Both the position numbers and the translations under genes were made by a program. A stretch of DNA of 64,000 nt from Geobacter sp. FeAm09 (GTDB lineage Bacteria > Desulfobacterota > Desulfuromonadia > Geobacterales > Pseudopelobacteraceae): contig NZ_CP042466.1 in the NCBI RefSeq assembly GCF_008330225.1, positions 2,056,501 through 2,120,500 of the forward strand, written 5' to 3'. The notes under the pieces are model-generated. The model was not told the origin of the DNA. It searched no databases and saw only the letters and a list, made by a program, of their open reading frames with translations. Of this stretch, positions 47,034 through 55,622 are shown piece after piece (the stretch's first letter is position 1; every line of letters begins with the position of its first letter).

Positions 47034-48345
47034 CGCAGTTTCCCGCCTCTCTCACGATGATATAGTTGCTGCCCGACGATTCCTTGACGTGGTCCTTGAC
47101 CTCGGCCGCCGCCGTGGCGATCTCGGCTGCGGTGGCATAATCGCCCGGCTCGCAGACGAGCACGGCAATGGACATGGATATGAGCGGAAACACCCGGGGC
47201 ACGCCATAGCGGTCAACCCCTGAGAATGAGCCGGCAGCACGGTCCTCCTCCGAATAAAAGAACGGGATCATGGCGTCGAACTCCTGGATGATCGTCTGGC
47301 AGGCCGACTTGGCCAGTTCCGCGCTGATGATGACGACAAAATCGTCGCCGCCGATGTGTCCGACAAAGGCTTCGGGGTCATTCAGGCGCTTGACGGCATT
47401 ATGGATCAACTCGCCGGTCTCGCGCAGGATCTCGCTGGCCTTGATGTAGCCGTAACGATCGTTGTAGGATTTGAAATTGTCAAGGTCCAGGTAGCACATG
47501 GCAAACGGCAGCCGTTCGCGCAAGCGCCGGTTGATGGAGCGTTCGATGGCGATGTTTCCCGGCAGGCGGGTCAGGGGGCTGGCGTCGAGGCTGATCTGCT
47601 CCAACTCCTTGAGCCTGGCCGCCATACGCGTGAAATCGAGGGCCAGGGTGCCGATCTCGTCCCCCGGCGGAATACCCGGGTTATGGTCGAAGTCTCCGGC
47701 GGCAATGCGGTGGGTGGCGGTCTGCAGTTTGCCGATGGAGGTGGCAAAGGTATAGATCAGGTAGACCGCCACCAAAAAGGCGGACAGCACCCCGACAAAG
47801 GCCAGGCCAATGGAGCGGGTGACGGTCTGGGCCTCCTTTTCATCGGATATTTTCAGTTTGTTCGCCAGGGACTCCTTCTGCTCCACCCGGATCTGCTCGA
47901 TAATGCTTTCCACCCGTGCCGTAGCCTGCTTCATGACCGCGGCCTCGACCCCCTTGCCGCTGAACACCAGTTTGGCGAGGTATGTGTAGGCCGCGTACGC
48001 GGCGACAAGCCTGTCGCCGCCCCTCCCCTTGTAGACACGCTGCAAAGAAGCCAGATCCGAGCGGAACTTTTCCGCATTCTGGTCGTAAAGTTCACGGAAT
48101 TCCGCCTGCCGCAGGATCTGAAACTTGCCGACATAGCGTTCCTGCGTCAGCATCATCTCCCGCAGGGTAATGGTGATGGTGGCCGCGGCCAGGTCGTTTC
48201 TGGCTATTTCCTCCTCCATGCGATGCATCGTCCCCAGGCCGGAAACGGCATATATCAGCGCAGCCATCATGCATACGCCGCAGAGGGCAAAACTGATGAT
48301 CATCTTCTGGATCAGGCTCAAGCGAAAACGTCCGGGGAATGGCAT
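47026..48345 (-). CDS. Membrane HAMP-GGDEF protein with degenerate GGDDF site
   Basis: The 439-residue protein has a TM near residues 12-32, a ~150-residue periplasmic helical sensor, a second TM (about 172-195), a HAMP domain (IYTFATSIGKLQTATHRIAA) and a GGDEF domain with LDLDNFKSYNDRYGY and HIGGDDFVVI. The signature reads GGDDF rather than GG(D/E)EF, so cyclase activity is uncertain; the nucleotide- and metal-binding DLDNFK region is intact. It could make c-di-GMP or act as a sensor. Overlaps the lipoprotein gene. Confidence 0.85.
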   Translation of the reverse strand: MPFPGRFRLSLIQKMIISFALCGVCMMAALIYAVSGLGTMHRMEEEIARNDLAAATITITLREMMLTQERYVGKFQILRQAEFRELYDQNAEKFRSDLASLQRVYKGRGGDRLVAAYAAYTYLAKLVFSGKGVEAAVMKQATARVESIIEQIRVEQKESLANKLKISDEKEAQTVTRSIGLAFVGVLSAFLVAVYLIYTFATSIGKLQTATHRIAAGDFDHNPGIPPGDEIGTLALDFTRMAARLKELEQISLDASPLTRLPGNIAIERSINRRLRERLPFAMCYLDLDNFKSYNDRYGYIKASEILRETGELIHNAVKRLNDPEAFVGHIGGDDFVVIISAELAKSACQTIIQEFDAMIPFFYSEEDRAAGSFSGVDRYGVPRVFPLISMSIAVLVCEPGDYATAAEIATAAAEVKDHVKESSGSNYIIVREAGNCDA

Positions 48346-48473
48346 GGCATCAGCCTCTGGTACATAGACTCTGCGGTGATACGGGCATCAGATACGATCT
48401 GCCTATGGTAGTACAGAAGCGGGGGAAAATGCAATTCATTGTCGCCGCATGCACGGCAACATGGCAAAAGACG

Positions 48474-48502
48474 TTGCATTGTGCCCTGCGCAGAGCTATA
48501 AA
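48474..48502 (+). promoter_or_regulatory. Promoter of the secreted-protein/mazG pair
   Basis: TTGCAT (48474-48479) and TATAAA (48497-48502) are spaced exactly 17 bases, 51 bases upstream of the start codon at 48553. Confidence 0.6.
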
Positions 48503-48552
48503 AACCGTGCGCACTTCCGCCATAACAACCAACAGAAAAGGATGCATCGATC

Positions 48553-49461
48553 ATGCTCGAAAGACGACGCCCATCGGCCGGGACAATATGTGTGCTGGCC
48601 TCCCTGGTCCTGCTCTTCTCCGCCGGCGCACAGGCAGAGGAAAATGTCTGCGGTCCTACCACGCCAAGCGAGGAGCGGTTGTTCAATCTCCAGTTGGAGA
48701 ACGAAGGGCTCAAACTCAAAATCAAGCAGCTTGAGGCGGTCAAGACCATATCCGCCGAGCGCCTGCGCCAGAAAAAGGTTCAGCGTCTCCGGGAGATCGC
48801 CGCCCAAGTCAAGGTCCAGCGTCAAACCACCAGCGATTTTCAGGGCTTCGTCACATGGATGAGCACCAATCTGGCCGGCTACAACCGCTACATCCAGGCT
48901 GGTTCCTATGCGGCTGTTGCCGCCAGAATGCTTCCGATCCCCTATGCCGGCCAGGCTTCGATCTTCACCAAGTTCATCGCCCAGTTTACGGTGGCGCTCA
49001 ACAACGCCTCCGTTTCGGTCACCAATTATCTGAACTCGTCTCAACGCTTCATCGCCCAAGTCGAGGCCATGGACCCGGCAAAACCGCTCGATGACAAGGC
49101 AATAACCGAAACATCCCTGTTTGCCGACCAGAAACTGCTGAAAGACATGAACGATGCCCAGGCAAAGCTGGCCACGGTCGCCGACCTCTCGTCCGGCGCC
49201 CTCTCCTTCCTGGAAAGCGTCAACCACTATGCAAGCGGAACGGACGAATACTGGAACAAGGTCAAGGGGCTGGTGAAAAAGGACATCGACCCCAAGGAAA
49301 AGAGTTTCCTGTCGGAAAGTACCAGCAACCTTAAGACCCAGGCCAACCGCTTCAACGGCAAACTGAGATCCTTCGAAGACATCACCACAAAACAAGCGGC
49401 AAGCGTAAAATCCCTGGCGGTCTACGATGAACTGGCCGCAGATCTTGTGGCCGCGAAATGA
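48553..49461 (+). CDS. Secreted helical protein of unknown function
   Basis: The 302-residue protein has a signal peptide (TICVLASLVLLFSAGAQA) followed by a helical coiled-coil region (residues 40-85; LQLENEGLKLKIKQLEAVKT). A long helical part then includes two hydrophobic stretches (YAAVAARMLPIPYAGQASIF). No catalytic motif is visible. I do not recognise the family. The stop overlaps the mazG start by four bases, but a functional link to a housekeeping pyrophosphohydrolase is doubtful. Confidence 0.65.
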   Translation: MLERRRPSAGTICVLASLVLLFSAGAQAEENVCGPTTPSEERLFNLQLENEGLKLKIKQLEAVKTISAERLRQKKVQRLREIAAQVKVQRQTTSDFQGFVTWMSTNLAGYNRYIQAGSYAAVAARMLPIPYAGQASIFTKFIAQFTVALNNASVSVTNYLNSSQRFIAQVEAMDPAKPLDDKAITETSLFADQKLLKDMNDAQAKLATVADLSSGALSFLESVNHYASGTDEYWNKVKGLVKKDIDPKEKSFLSESTSNLKTQANRFNGKLRSFEDITTKQAASVKSLAVYDELAADLVAAK

Positions 49462-50258
49462 GCGGCGAAACCGCCATGACCGCCAATCAGAACACCTTCG
49501 ATGACCTGGTGAATATCATGCGCCGTCTGCGCGGGCCCGGCGGCTGTCCCTGGGACGCCGAACAGACCCACGAAAGCCTGACGCGCTACCTGCTGGAAGA
49601 AACCTACGAGGTCATCGAGGCCATCGATGCCAAATCCCCGGAGCATCTGAAGGAGGAGTTGGGCGACCTGTTGCTGCAACCGGTCTTTCATGCCGCAATT
49701 GCCGAAGAGGCGGGCGCTTTCGACATGGCCGACGTCATCCAGGCGCTCTGCGACAAACTCGTCAGACGCCACCCCCACGTATTCGGCGACATGCAGATCA
49801 GCGACAGCGAGGCACAGATCGAGAACTGGGAGCGCATCAAGAAGGCGGAAAAGGGACAGGAGCGGCCATCGGCCCTGTCCGGCGTGCCCCCGCATCTGCC
49901 GGCGCTGCTCAAGGCGCAGAAGATCACCGAGAAGGCCTCGCGGGTCGGCTTTGACTGGGAACATGCCGATCAGGTTTTTGCCAAGGTCATGGAAGAGTTG
50001 CACGAGTTCGAAGAGGCGTGGGAAGGGGGCAATGAAACCCGCATGGAAGACGAACTGGGCGACCTGCTCTTCGCCATCGTCAACCTGGGACGCTTCCTGT
50101 CGCTCAATCCCGAGGAGGCGCTGCGCAAAACCATCAATCGCTTTCAACGGCGGTTCCGCTATGTGGAGGAAAACCTCCGGGACCAGGGAAAGAAGATGAA
50201 TGAGACCCCGCTTGCCGACATGGATATTCTGTGGGAAGAGGCTAAAAAGCTCGAATGA
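49458..50258 (+). CDS. mazG: Nucleoside triphosphate pyrophosphohydrolase
   Basis: The 266-residue protein contains two MazG domains. The first has GGCPWDAEQTHESLTRYLLE and the EExxE-type metal site in EETYEVIEAIDAK with EELGDLLLQ; the second has EELHEFEEAW and DELGDLLFAIVNLGR. It cleaves NTPs to NMP and PPi and is thought to clear aberrant nucleotides. Length and both domains are typical of the long MazG form of E. coli. Confidence 0.95.
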   Translation: MSGETAMTANQNTFDDLVNIMRRLRGPGGCPWDAEQTHESLTRYLLEETYEVIEAIDAKSPEHLKEELGDLLLQPVFHAAIAEEAGAFDMADVIQALCDKLVRRHPHVFGDMQISDSEAQIENWERIKKAEKGQERPSALSGVPPHLPALLKAQKITEKASRVGFDWEHADQVFAKVMEELHEFEEAWEGGNETRMEDELGDLLFAIVNLGRFLSLNPEEALRKTINRFQRRFRYVEENLRDQGKKMNETPLADMDILWEEAKKLE

Positions 50259-50311
50259 CCAAGCTGCCAGGGGGGCAAGTTACAGGAATGTGACGCCTTT
50301 TGCCGTCAGGT

Positions 50312-50352
50312 TTCAGCTTATCCACAAAAATTGTGGATAAGCTGTGGACAAC
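50312..50352. promoter_or_regulatory. Cluster of three DnaA-box-like sites next to an AT-rich stretch
   Basis: Two perfect consensus boxes face each other, TTATCCACA (50318-50326) and TGTGGATAA (50332-50340), followed by TGTGGACAA (50343-50351), one mismatch from consensus. The stretch 50352-50540 is very AT-rich with runs such as TTTTTTTTACAC. The arms could form a hairpin, but there is no T-tract on either strand, so it is not a typical terminator. A DnaA-binding locus is likely; an origin is possible but unproven, since no dnaA, dnaN or gidA gene is nearby. Confidence 0.55.
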
Positions 50353-50541
50353 GGTGTTGATGAAATACAAAAGTTATATTTTTACAAGTGATTTTTACAC
50401 TTTGCCTTTTTTTTACACAAACATATTTCAAAATAATTTCAACAAGTTATACTTGTATCCTTGAATTTTGGATAGTTAGCCGGTTGGCGGCAGCCTGGAT
50501 ACAACAAATAAATTTCATGCCAAGTCAGCCTGTTCATAACT

Positions 50542-51057
50542 TCATTTTTTCAGAAAAATTCGTTGCCCTTTAAATTCAACGTGTTCCACCCGCAAAAGAT
50601 ATTCTTTACTGGCAATGCCGCCGGGAGCGCTGAAGCCGGTAAGCCTGCCATCGCCTGCTACGACGCGATGGCAGGGGATGATCACCGGTATGGGATTGGC
50701 GGCCATGGCGCCGCCGACTGCCCGTGCCGCCCCCGGGACCCCGGCCGCTTTGGCAACCTGGCCGTAGGTCCACACTTCGCCGAAGGGAACGGCGCGAATG
50801 AGTTCCAGCATCCGTCTTCTGAAAGGAGTGACGGCCGACAGATCAACCGGAATGTCATCGAATGCTTGCCGCTCCCCCTTGAAGTAGAGCTTTAACATTT
50901 CGGCCACCCGTTGCGTCAGGGCCGACGAGGGCACATCCCCGAACTCTCTCAGATATGAGCCGTCGGACACCGGCAGGTGCACCCGGCAGACGCCAAGCCC
51001 GTTGGCCTGGACCACGCCTATCCCCAGCCCGCTCTCAAATAGCGACGCACAATTCAA
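50542..51057 (-). CDS. ogt: Methylated-DNA--protein-cysteine methyltransferase
   Basis: The 171-residue repair protein transfers the alkyl group from O6-alkylguanine to its own cysteine. The active site is IPCHRVVAGDGRLTGFSAPG, with the recognition helix in FGEVWTYGQVAKAAGVPGAARAVGGA. The start is a TTG whose bases overlap the murJ stop (TTGA), implying coupled translation. The N-terminal domain is short, as in Ogt. Confidence 0.92.
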   Translation of the reverse strand: MNCASLFESGLGIGVVQANGLGVCRVHLPVSDGSYLREFGDVPSSALTQRVAEMLKLYFKGERQAFDDIPVDLSAVTPFRRRMLELIRAVPFGEVWTYGQVAKAAGVPGAARAVGGAMAANPIPVIIPCHRVVAGDGRLTGFSAPGGIASKEYLLRVEHVEFKGQRIFLKK

Positions 51058-52634
51058 GATGCGCCCCCTTTCCGTCCCAGCTTCCTCTTGAGCAACGCCA
51101 GTGCCTCCAGCGCCTCCTCCGACCGCAGCAACCGGACGCAGAGAGCGTAGATGACGACGCCTGCCGCTATGGCAGCGCCAAGCACCAGGGCCTTGCCTGT
51201 TTTATGGCCAGCCAGCGACCAGTCGGTACAGCCACACAGGTAGCGGACCGTGATGGCCATCGGTACGGCTGCTGCCAGGGATTTCAGGCCACAAGCGACA
51301 ATTCCCCGCCCCCCGAAGGGGCCGATCTTGCGCCGCAGGAACCAGAGCAGCATCAGCATGTTGCCCAAGGCCGAAATGGTGGTGGCCAGTGCCAACCCGC
51401 CATGTTTGAGGGGCCCCATCAGGGCCAGGCTGAAACCAAAATTGACCAGGAAGGCGCACAAGGCGGTCCAGACCGGCGTCTTGGTATCCTTGAGGGCATA
51501 GAAAGCCGGAGCGAGGACCCGCGTCATGGCCACGAACGACAGTCCGAGGGAGTAATACAGGAGTGCCTGGGCGGAATTGACCGCCTTGGCGTAGTCGAAC
51601 GCCCCCCCCATGAAGATCAGGCTGAAGATGGGGGTCGAACAGACCATCAGGCCGGCCATGGCCGGAATGGTGATGAAAAGGGTCAGGCGCAGGCCAAAGG
51701 AGAGTGACTCCTTCATGCCGATCATGTCCCCTTCGGCCGCCTGCCGGCTCATGGAGGGGAGGACGGCCTGGGCCACGGAAACCGTGAAGATGCCTTGGGG
51801 AAATTCGAACAGCCGCTGGGCATAGTAAAGATACGATACGCTCCCCTCGGGCAACAGCGAGGCCAATATGGCGCTGACGGTGATATTGAGATAGTAGACC
51901 CCCACGCCAAAGATGGACGGCAGCATGAGGAGCGCAATACGACGCACTTGGGGATGATCGAAGCGGAAACGGGGCCGGATCGGAAACCCCTTGCTCCACA
52001 GCACCGGCAGTTGCAGGAGCAGTTGCACGACGCCGCCGATCAGCACGCCTGTTGCCAGGGCCGTAATGGGCACCTGGAAAAAGCCCCGCAGAGAGAGGGC
52101 TGCCGCGATCATGGAGATATTGAGGAAGACCGTGGAGATGGCGGGAGTGAAAAAATGGCGGACAGTGTTGAGAATCCCCATGCAGAGCGCCACAAGGCTG
52201 ATGAAGAAGATGTAGGGGAACATCACCCGGTTGAGAAGCACGGTCAGTTCGAACTTGCCCGGCACCGAGTGGAAGCCGGGAAACATCAGGCCGACGATGG
52301 CGGGAGAAAAGAGCATGCCGGCCAGGGTTACGCCGGCCATGACAATGGTCAAGAGGCTGAAACAGGCATTGGCCAGCTCACGTGCCTCATGTTCGCCCCG
52401 CTTCTTGAGAGTCTCGGAGAAAATGGGCACAAAGGCCGAGGTCAGAGCCCCCTCGGCAAAAAAACGCCGCAGCATGTTGGGGATCTGGAACGCGGCAAAA
52501 AACGCGTCGCTCGCAAATCCGGCGCCGAACAGGCGCGACACCACCATGTCGCGCACCATGCCCATGACCCGCGACAAAATGGTTGCCGAACCGAGGACTC
52601 CGGCTGCCCGCGCTATATTGCCCTTTTCAGACAT
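51054..52634 (-). CDS. murJ: Lipid II flippase MurJ
   Basis: The 526-residue polytopic protein of the MOP superfamily has about 14 TM helices and the MurJ N-terminus GSATILSRVMGMVRDMVVSR with LFGAGFASDAFFAAFQIPNM and RRFFAEGALTSAFVP. It flips lipid II to the periplasm for peptidoglycan synthesis. It lies two bases after rmuC and overlaps ogt by four bases, forming rmuC-murJ-ogt. Confidence 0.95.
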   Translation of the reverse strand: MSEKGNIARAAGVLGSATILSRVMGMVRDMVVSRLFGAGFASDAFFAAFQIPNMLRRFFAEGALTSAFVPIFSETLKKRGEHEARELANACFSLLTIVMAGVTLAGMLFSPAIVGLMFPGFHSVPGKFELTVLLNRVMFPYIFFISLVALCMGILNTVRHFFTPAISTVFLNISMIAAALSLRGFFQVPITALATGVLIGGVVQLLLQLPVLWSKGFPIRPRFRFDHPQVRRIALLMLPSIFGVGVYYLNITVSAILASLLPEGSVSYLYYAQRLFEFPQGIFTVSVAQAVLPSMSRQAAEGDMIGMKESLSFGLRLTLFITIPAMAGLMVCSTPIFSLIFMGGAFDYAKAVNSAQALLYYSLGLSFVAMTRVLAPAFYALKDTKTPVWTALCAFLVNFGFSLALMGPLKHGGLALATTISALGNMLMLLWFLRRKIGPFGGRGIVACGLKSLAAAVPMAITVRYLCGCTDWSLAGHKTGKALVLGAAIAAGVVIYALCVRLLRSEEALEALALLKRKLGRKGGAS

Positions 52635-52636
52635 GG

Positions 52637-53977
52637 TCAGCGTTCATCCCCTTCGACCATTTCCGGCATGTCCAGAAGCCCGGCGGCCTCCCCCTGGGGC
52701 AGTTCCTGTACGTCCCGCAACTTGCGTTCTATGGCACGGGTGCGGATGGCGGCCTGATCGATATGATTGCCCGCCTCCTGCAACTTCTTGCTCGTCTTTT
52801 CCAGCACCACCCCGAACTTGGAGAATTCGGTGCGCACCGCGCCGAGCAGGGTCCAGACCTCGGCCGAACGCTTCTCGATGGCCAAGGTGCGAAAACCCAT
52901 CTGCAGACTGTTCAAGAGCGCCGCCAGGGTGGTCGGCCCGGCCGCCAGCACCTTGTATTCCCGCTGCAGCGTCTCGGCAAGACCGGGCCGCCGCAGGACC
53001 TCGGCATACAATCCCTCGGTAGGCAGAAACATGATGCCGAAATCGGTGGTATGCGGGGGGTCCAGATATTTGTCGCGGATGGCCCTGGCCATCTCCTTGA
53101 CCGCTCGTTCCAGTTGCCGGGCCGCCTCCTCGGCGGCAGCGGCATCGGCGTTTTCCTGTGCCTCCACCAGACGCAGGTAGTCTTCCTGGGGAAACTTGGC
53201 GTCCAGCGGCAGCCACACCATCCCCTCCGCCGTACCGTCCCGGCCGGGCAGGCGCAGGGCGAACTCAACCCGCTGGCCGCTCCCCTTCTTTGATTCAACG
53301 TTGGTCTCGTACTGTCCCGACGCCAGGATCTGCTCCAGCAGGCTGGCCAGTTGCACCTCGCCGAAGGTGCCGCGGGTCTTGACGTTCGTCAGCACCTTTT
53401 TCAAATCCCCGACGCCGCTGGCCAGGGACTGCATCTCTCCCAAGCCGCGCTGGACCAGCTCCAATCGTTCGCTGACCAGCTTGAAGGATTCGCCCAAGCG
53501 CTTTTCCAGGGTATCGTGCAGTTTTTCATCCACCGTTGCCCGCATCTGCTCCAGCTTCCGGGCGTTATCCTCCTGGATCAGCCGCAGACGGTCCTCAACG
53601 GTCTCCCGCAACTTGTCCAGCCGTCCCTCGTTGCTTGCGGTCAGGTTTTTCAACTGGCCGGCGAAGATGTCCAGTTGGTTCTTCTGCAAGCCGGCGATCT
53701 CGCTCATCCGTTTCAGGAGCGAATCCCCCAGGGAATTCACGAGCAAGGTTTCCTCTTCGCGCGCCTGGCGTGCCGAAAGCTGGGCTTCCTCCCGGCCCCT
53801 GGCAAGTTCGTCGCGCAGCATGCGCTCCATGCGTTCCAGTTGACGCTCCAGTGCGTCGATTCTCGCGTCGAGCGATGCGCCTGAAGCGATGCGCGAAAGC
53901 CGTGCCAACACCAGTGCCACGAGTATCAGTGACATTAGCGACACTATCAGGAGCAGGTAAAACAATGGTGCTGTCAT
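52637..53977 (-). CDS. rmuC: DNA recombination protein RmuC homologue
   Basis: The 446-residue protein has an N-terminal TM (FYLLLIVSLMSLILVALVLA), a long coiled coil (residues 30-180; IDALERQLERMERMLRDELA) and the PD-(D/E)XK-like RmuC domain with TRGTFGEVQLASLLEQIL, VWLPLDAKFPQEDY and TDFGIMFLPTEGLYAEVLRR. RmuC limits inversions at short inverted repeats. I start at the ATG at 53977 because the TM begins there; the longer frame upstream adds an unrelated 24 residues. First gene of rmuC-murJ-ogt. Confidence 0.92.
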   Translation of the reverse strand: MTAPLFYLLLIVSLMSLILVALVLARLSRIASGASLDARIDALERQLERMERMLRDELARGREEAQLSARQAREEETLLVNSLGDSLLKRMSEIAGLQKNQLDIFAGQLKNLTASNEGRLDKLRETVEDRLRLIQEDNARKLEQMRATVDEKLHDTLEKRLGESFKLVSERLELVQRGLGEMQSLASGVGDLKKVLTNVKTRGTFGEVQLASLLEQILASGQYETNVESKKGSGQRVEFALRLPGRDGTAEGMVWLPLDAKFPQEDYLRLVEAQENADAAAAEEAARQLERAVKEMARAIRDKYLDPPHTTDFGIMFLPTEGLYAEVLRRPGLAETLQREYKVLAAGPTTLAALLNSLQMGFRTLAIEKRSAEVWTLLGAVRTEFSKFGVVLEKTSKKLQEAGNHIDQAAIRTRAIERKLRDVQELPQGEAAGLLDMPEMVEGDER

Positions 53978-54169
53978 GGCTGTTGTTCCATTTCGCGCTT
54001 GGTTGGAATAATGCTGTTCTTCATGCCACATCCTTATTGTGCTTAGCAACTAGTTTTTGCAGTCGGCCACTCTGTAGTTAACCATTTTTTTGCTCATTTA
54101 TTTTCTTGATTTATTAAGGTATTTCGTGATAACCCGTAGTTTAAGTAAAATATATATAAAGGAGGACAT

Positions 54170-54715
54170 ATGACAGCAACTCTTGTTGAACTGACTGCGG
54201 GTATTGTTTCTTCTCATGCGGCCGGTACGGAGATGAGCAGTGAAGATCTTATCCAGGAAATCAACCGGGTCTTCACGACCCTGAAAAAACTGGAAACCGA
54301 AGGAGCCACGGCGGCAGAAGGCGCCGCGGCACCGGGCGCGCCCGCCATGCCGATCAAAAAAGCGTTCCAGAACGATCAGGTCTGCTGCCTGATCTGCGGC
54401 AAAACGGGCTTCAAGACCCTCACCCGTCACCTTAAACAGGCCCACGACATGAAACCGGGCCAGTACCGCAAACAGTTCAATATCCCCGCGTCCCAGTCCC
54501 TGACCGCCAAGAATTACTCCGAGGCCCGCCGCAAGGCTGCCAACGAAAACAATCTGGCTGCCAACCTGGAAAAGGCCCGCGCCGTGCGCGCCGCCAAAAA
54601 GGACGCCGCCAAACCGGCAAAACCGGCAAAGGCCGCCGCCGCGAAACCGGCTAAGGCTGCCAAAGCCGTCGCCGCCAAGGCCGTCAAGACGAAACCGGCC
54701 AAGGCCAAAGCGTAA
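54170..54715 (+). CDS. MucR-family zinc-finger regulator with Lys/Ala/Pro-rich tail
   Basis: The 181-residue protein has an N-terminal helical oligomerisation region, then a Ros/MucR zinc finger (Cys73, Cys76, His87, His92 in CLICGKTGFKTLTRHLKQAH) and the conserved MKPGQYRKQFNIP. The last ~45 residues are an AKPAKAAAAKPAK-type repeat, like the C-terminus of histone H1 and of bacterial H1-like proteins. MucR proteins bind AT-rich DNA and act as xenogeneic silencers or global regulators. A perfect AAAGGAGG precedes the ATG. It is monocistronic, with a terminator shared with rsmA. Confidence 0.9.
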   Translation: MTATLVELTAGIVSSHAAGTEMSSEDLIQEINRVFTTLKKLETEGATAAEGAAAPGAPAMPIKKAFQNDQVCCLICGKTGFKTLTRHLKQAHDMKPGQYRKQFNIPASQSLTAKNYSEARRKAANENNLAANLEKARAVRAAKKDAAKPAKPAKAAAAKPAKAAKAVAAKAVKTKPAKAKA

Positions 54716-54732
54716 CCATTTCTCCCCATTGC

Positions 54733-54772
54733 CACAACAAAAAAACCGCTGAGAGGCGGTTTTTTTGTTGTG
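54733..54772. terminator. Bidirectional rho-independent terminator
   Basis: An almost perfect palindrome, CACAACAAAAAAACCGCTGA followed by the mirrored arm GAGGCGGTTTTTTTGTTGTG, gives an ACCGC/GCGGT stem with poly-T on both strands. It ends mucR (+) and rsmA (-). Confidence 0.92.
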
Positions 54773-54797
54773 CATTTCCTTCTGTCCCCGGCAGGTT

Positions 54798-55622
54798 TCA
54801 GCGCCCCTGTGCTTGAAGAAGAGTCAGGCTCCGGGAAAGCGCAGCAAACTCTTCCATGGAAAGTGTCTCGCCGCGACGTTTTCCATCGATCCCGCACCGT
54901 TCCAGAATCCCGCTCAATTCATCCGGAGAGGCGAGTTCGGCCGCCTTCAGACAGTTGGACAAGGTTTTGCGGCGCATGGCAAAGGCCCCTTTGACCACCT
55001 TTCGGAAAACCGCCTCGTCGCCGACCTCGACCCGGGGCCGCACCAGCGGTACGAAGCTCAGTACGGCCGACTCCACCTTGGGGCGGGGATGGAAGCAGGT
55101 CGGCGGCACAATGAATTCCCGGCGGATATCGAACCACAACCCCAACAGCAGCGTCGTGACGCCGTAATCGGCACAATCCGGCGAGGCCACCAGCCTTTCG
55201 CCGACCTCCCGCTGCAACATCAGCACCAGCCGCGAGAAAAGGCCGCGCAATTCCAGCAGGCGAAACAGTATGGGCGTGGAGATATTGTACGGCAGGTTGG
55301 CCACCACCTTCCAGGCCGCCGGTTCCGTGCCCAGCACCCCGGCAAGGTCAAGCGCCAGGACATCGCCGTCGATCACCGTGACCCGGTCATTTTCTGCATA
55401 ACGTTCTTTGAGGGCGGCAGCCAGGGCGTGATCATACTCCACAAGCGCCAGCCTGCGGCCATGCTGCACCAGCAGGTCGCTCAGCGCGCCACGGCCGGGT
55501 CCGATCTCCAGGATGCTCTCCTCGGGGGTCAACTCGGCGGCGCGGATGATCTTGGCAATGATGTTGCCGTCCACGAGAAAATTCTGGCCAAGGGCCTTGA
55601 GGGGGCGACGCAAAGCTGTCAT
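54798..55622 (-). CDS. rsmA: 16S rRNA (adenine1518/1519-N6)-dimethyltransferase
   Basis: The 274-residue KsgA enzyme dimethylates two adjacent adenines in helix 45 of 16S rRNA. It has LGQNFLVDGNIIAKI, the SAM-binding ILEIGPGRGALSDLL and the catalytic NLPYN motif (VVANLPYNISTP). The ATG at 55622 overlaps the tsaD stop (ATGA), so it is translationally coupled to tsaD. It is the last gene of the paaK-liv-tsaD-rsmA (-) strand. Confidence 0.95.
   Translation of the reverse strand: MTALRRPLKALGQNFLVDGNIIAKIIRAAELTPEESILEIGPGRGALSDLLVQHGRRLALVEYDHALAAALKERYAENDRVTVIDGDVLALDLAGVLGTEPAAWKVVANLPYNISTPILFRLLELRGLFSRLVLMLQREVGERLVASPDCADYGVTTLLLGLWFDIRREFIVPPTCFHPRPKVESAVLSFVPLVRPRVEVGDEAVFRKVVKGAFAMRRKTLSNCLKAAELASPDELSGILERCGIDGKRRGETLSMEEFAALSRSLTLLQAQGR

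Noticed and set aside
50312-50345. Hairpin after mazG read as a rho-independent terminator
   Set aside because: The arms are AT-rich and no T-tract follows on either strand. The 9-mers match the DnaA box consensus instead.
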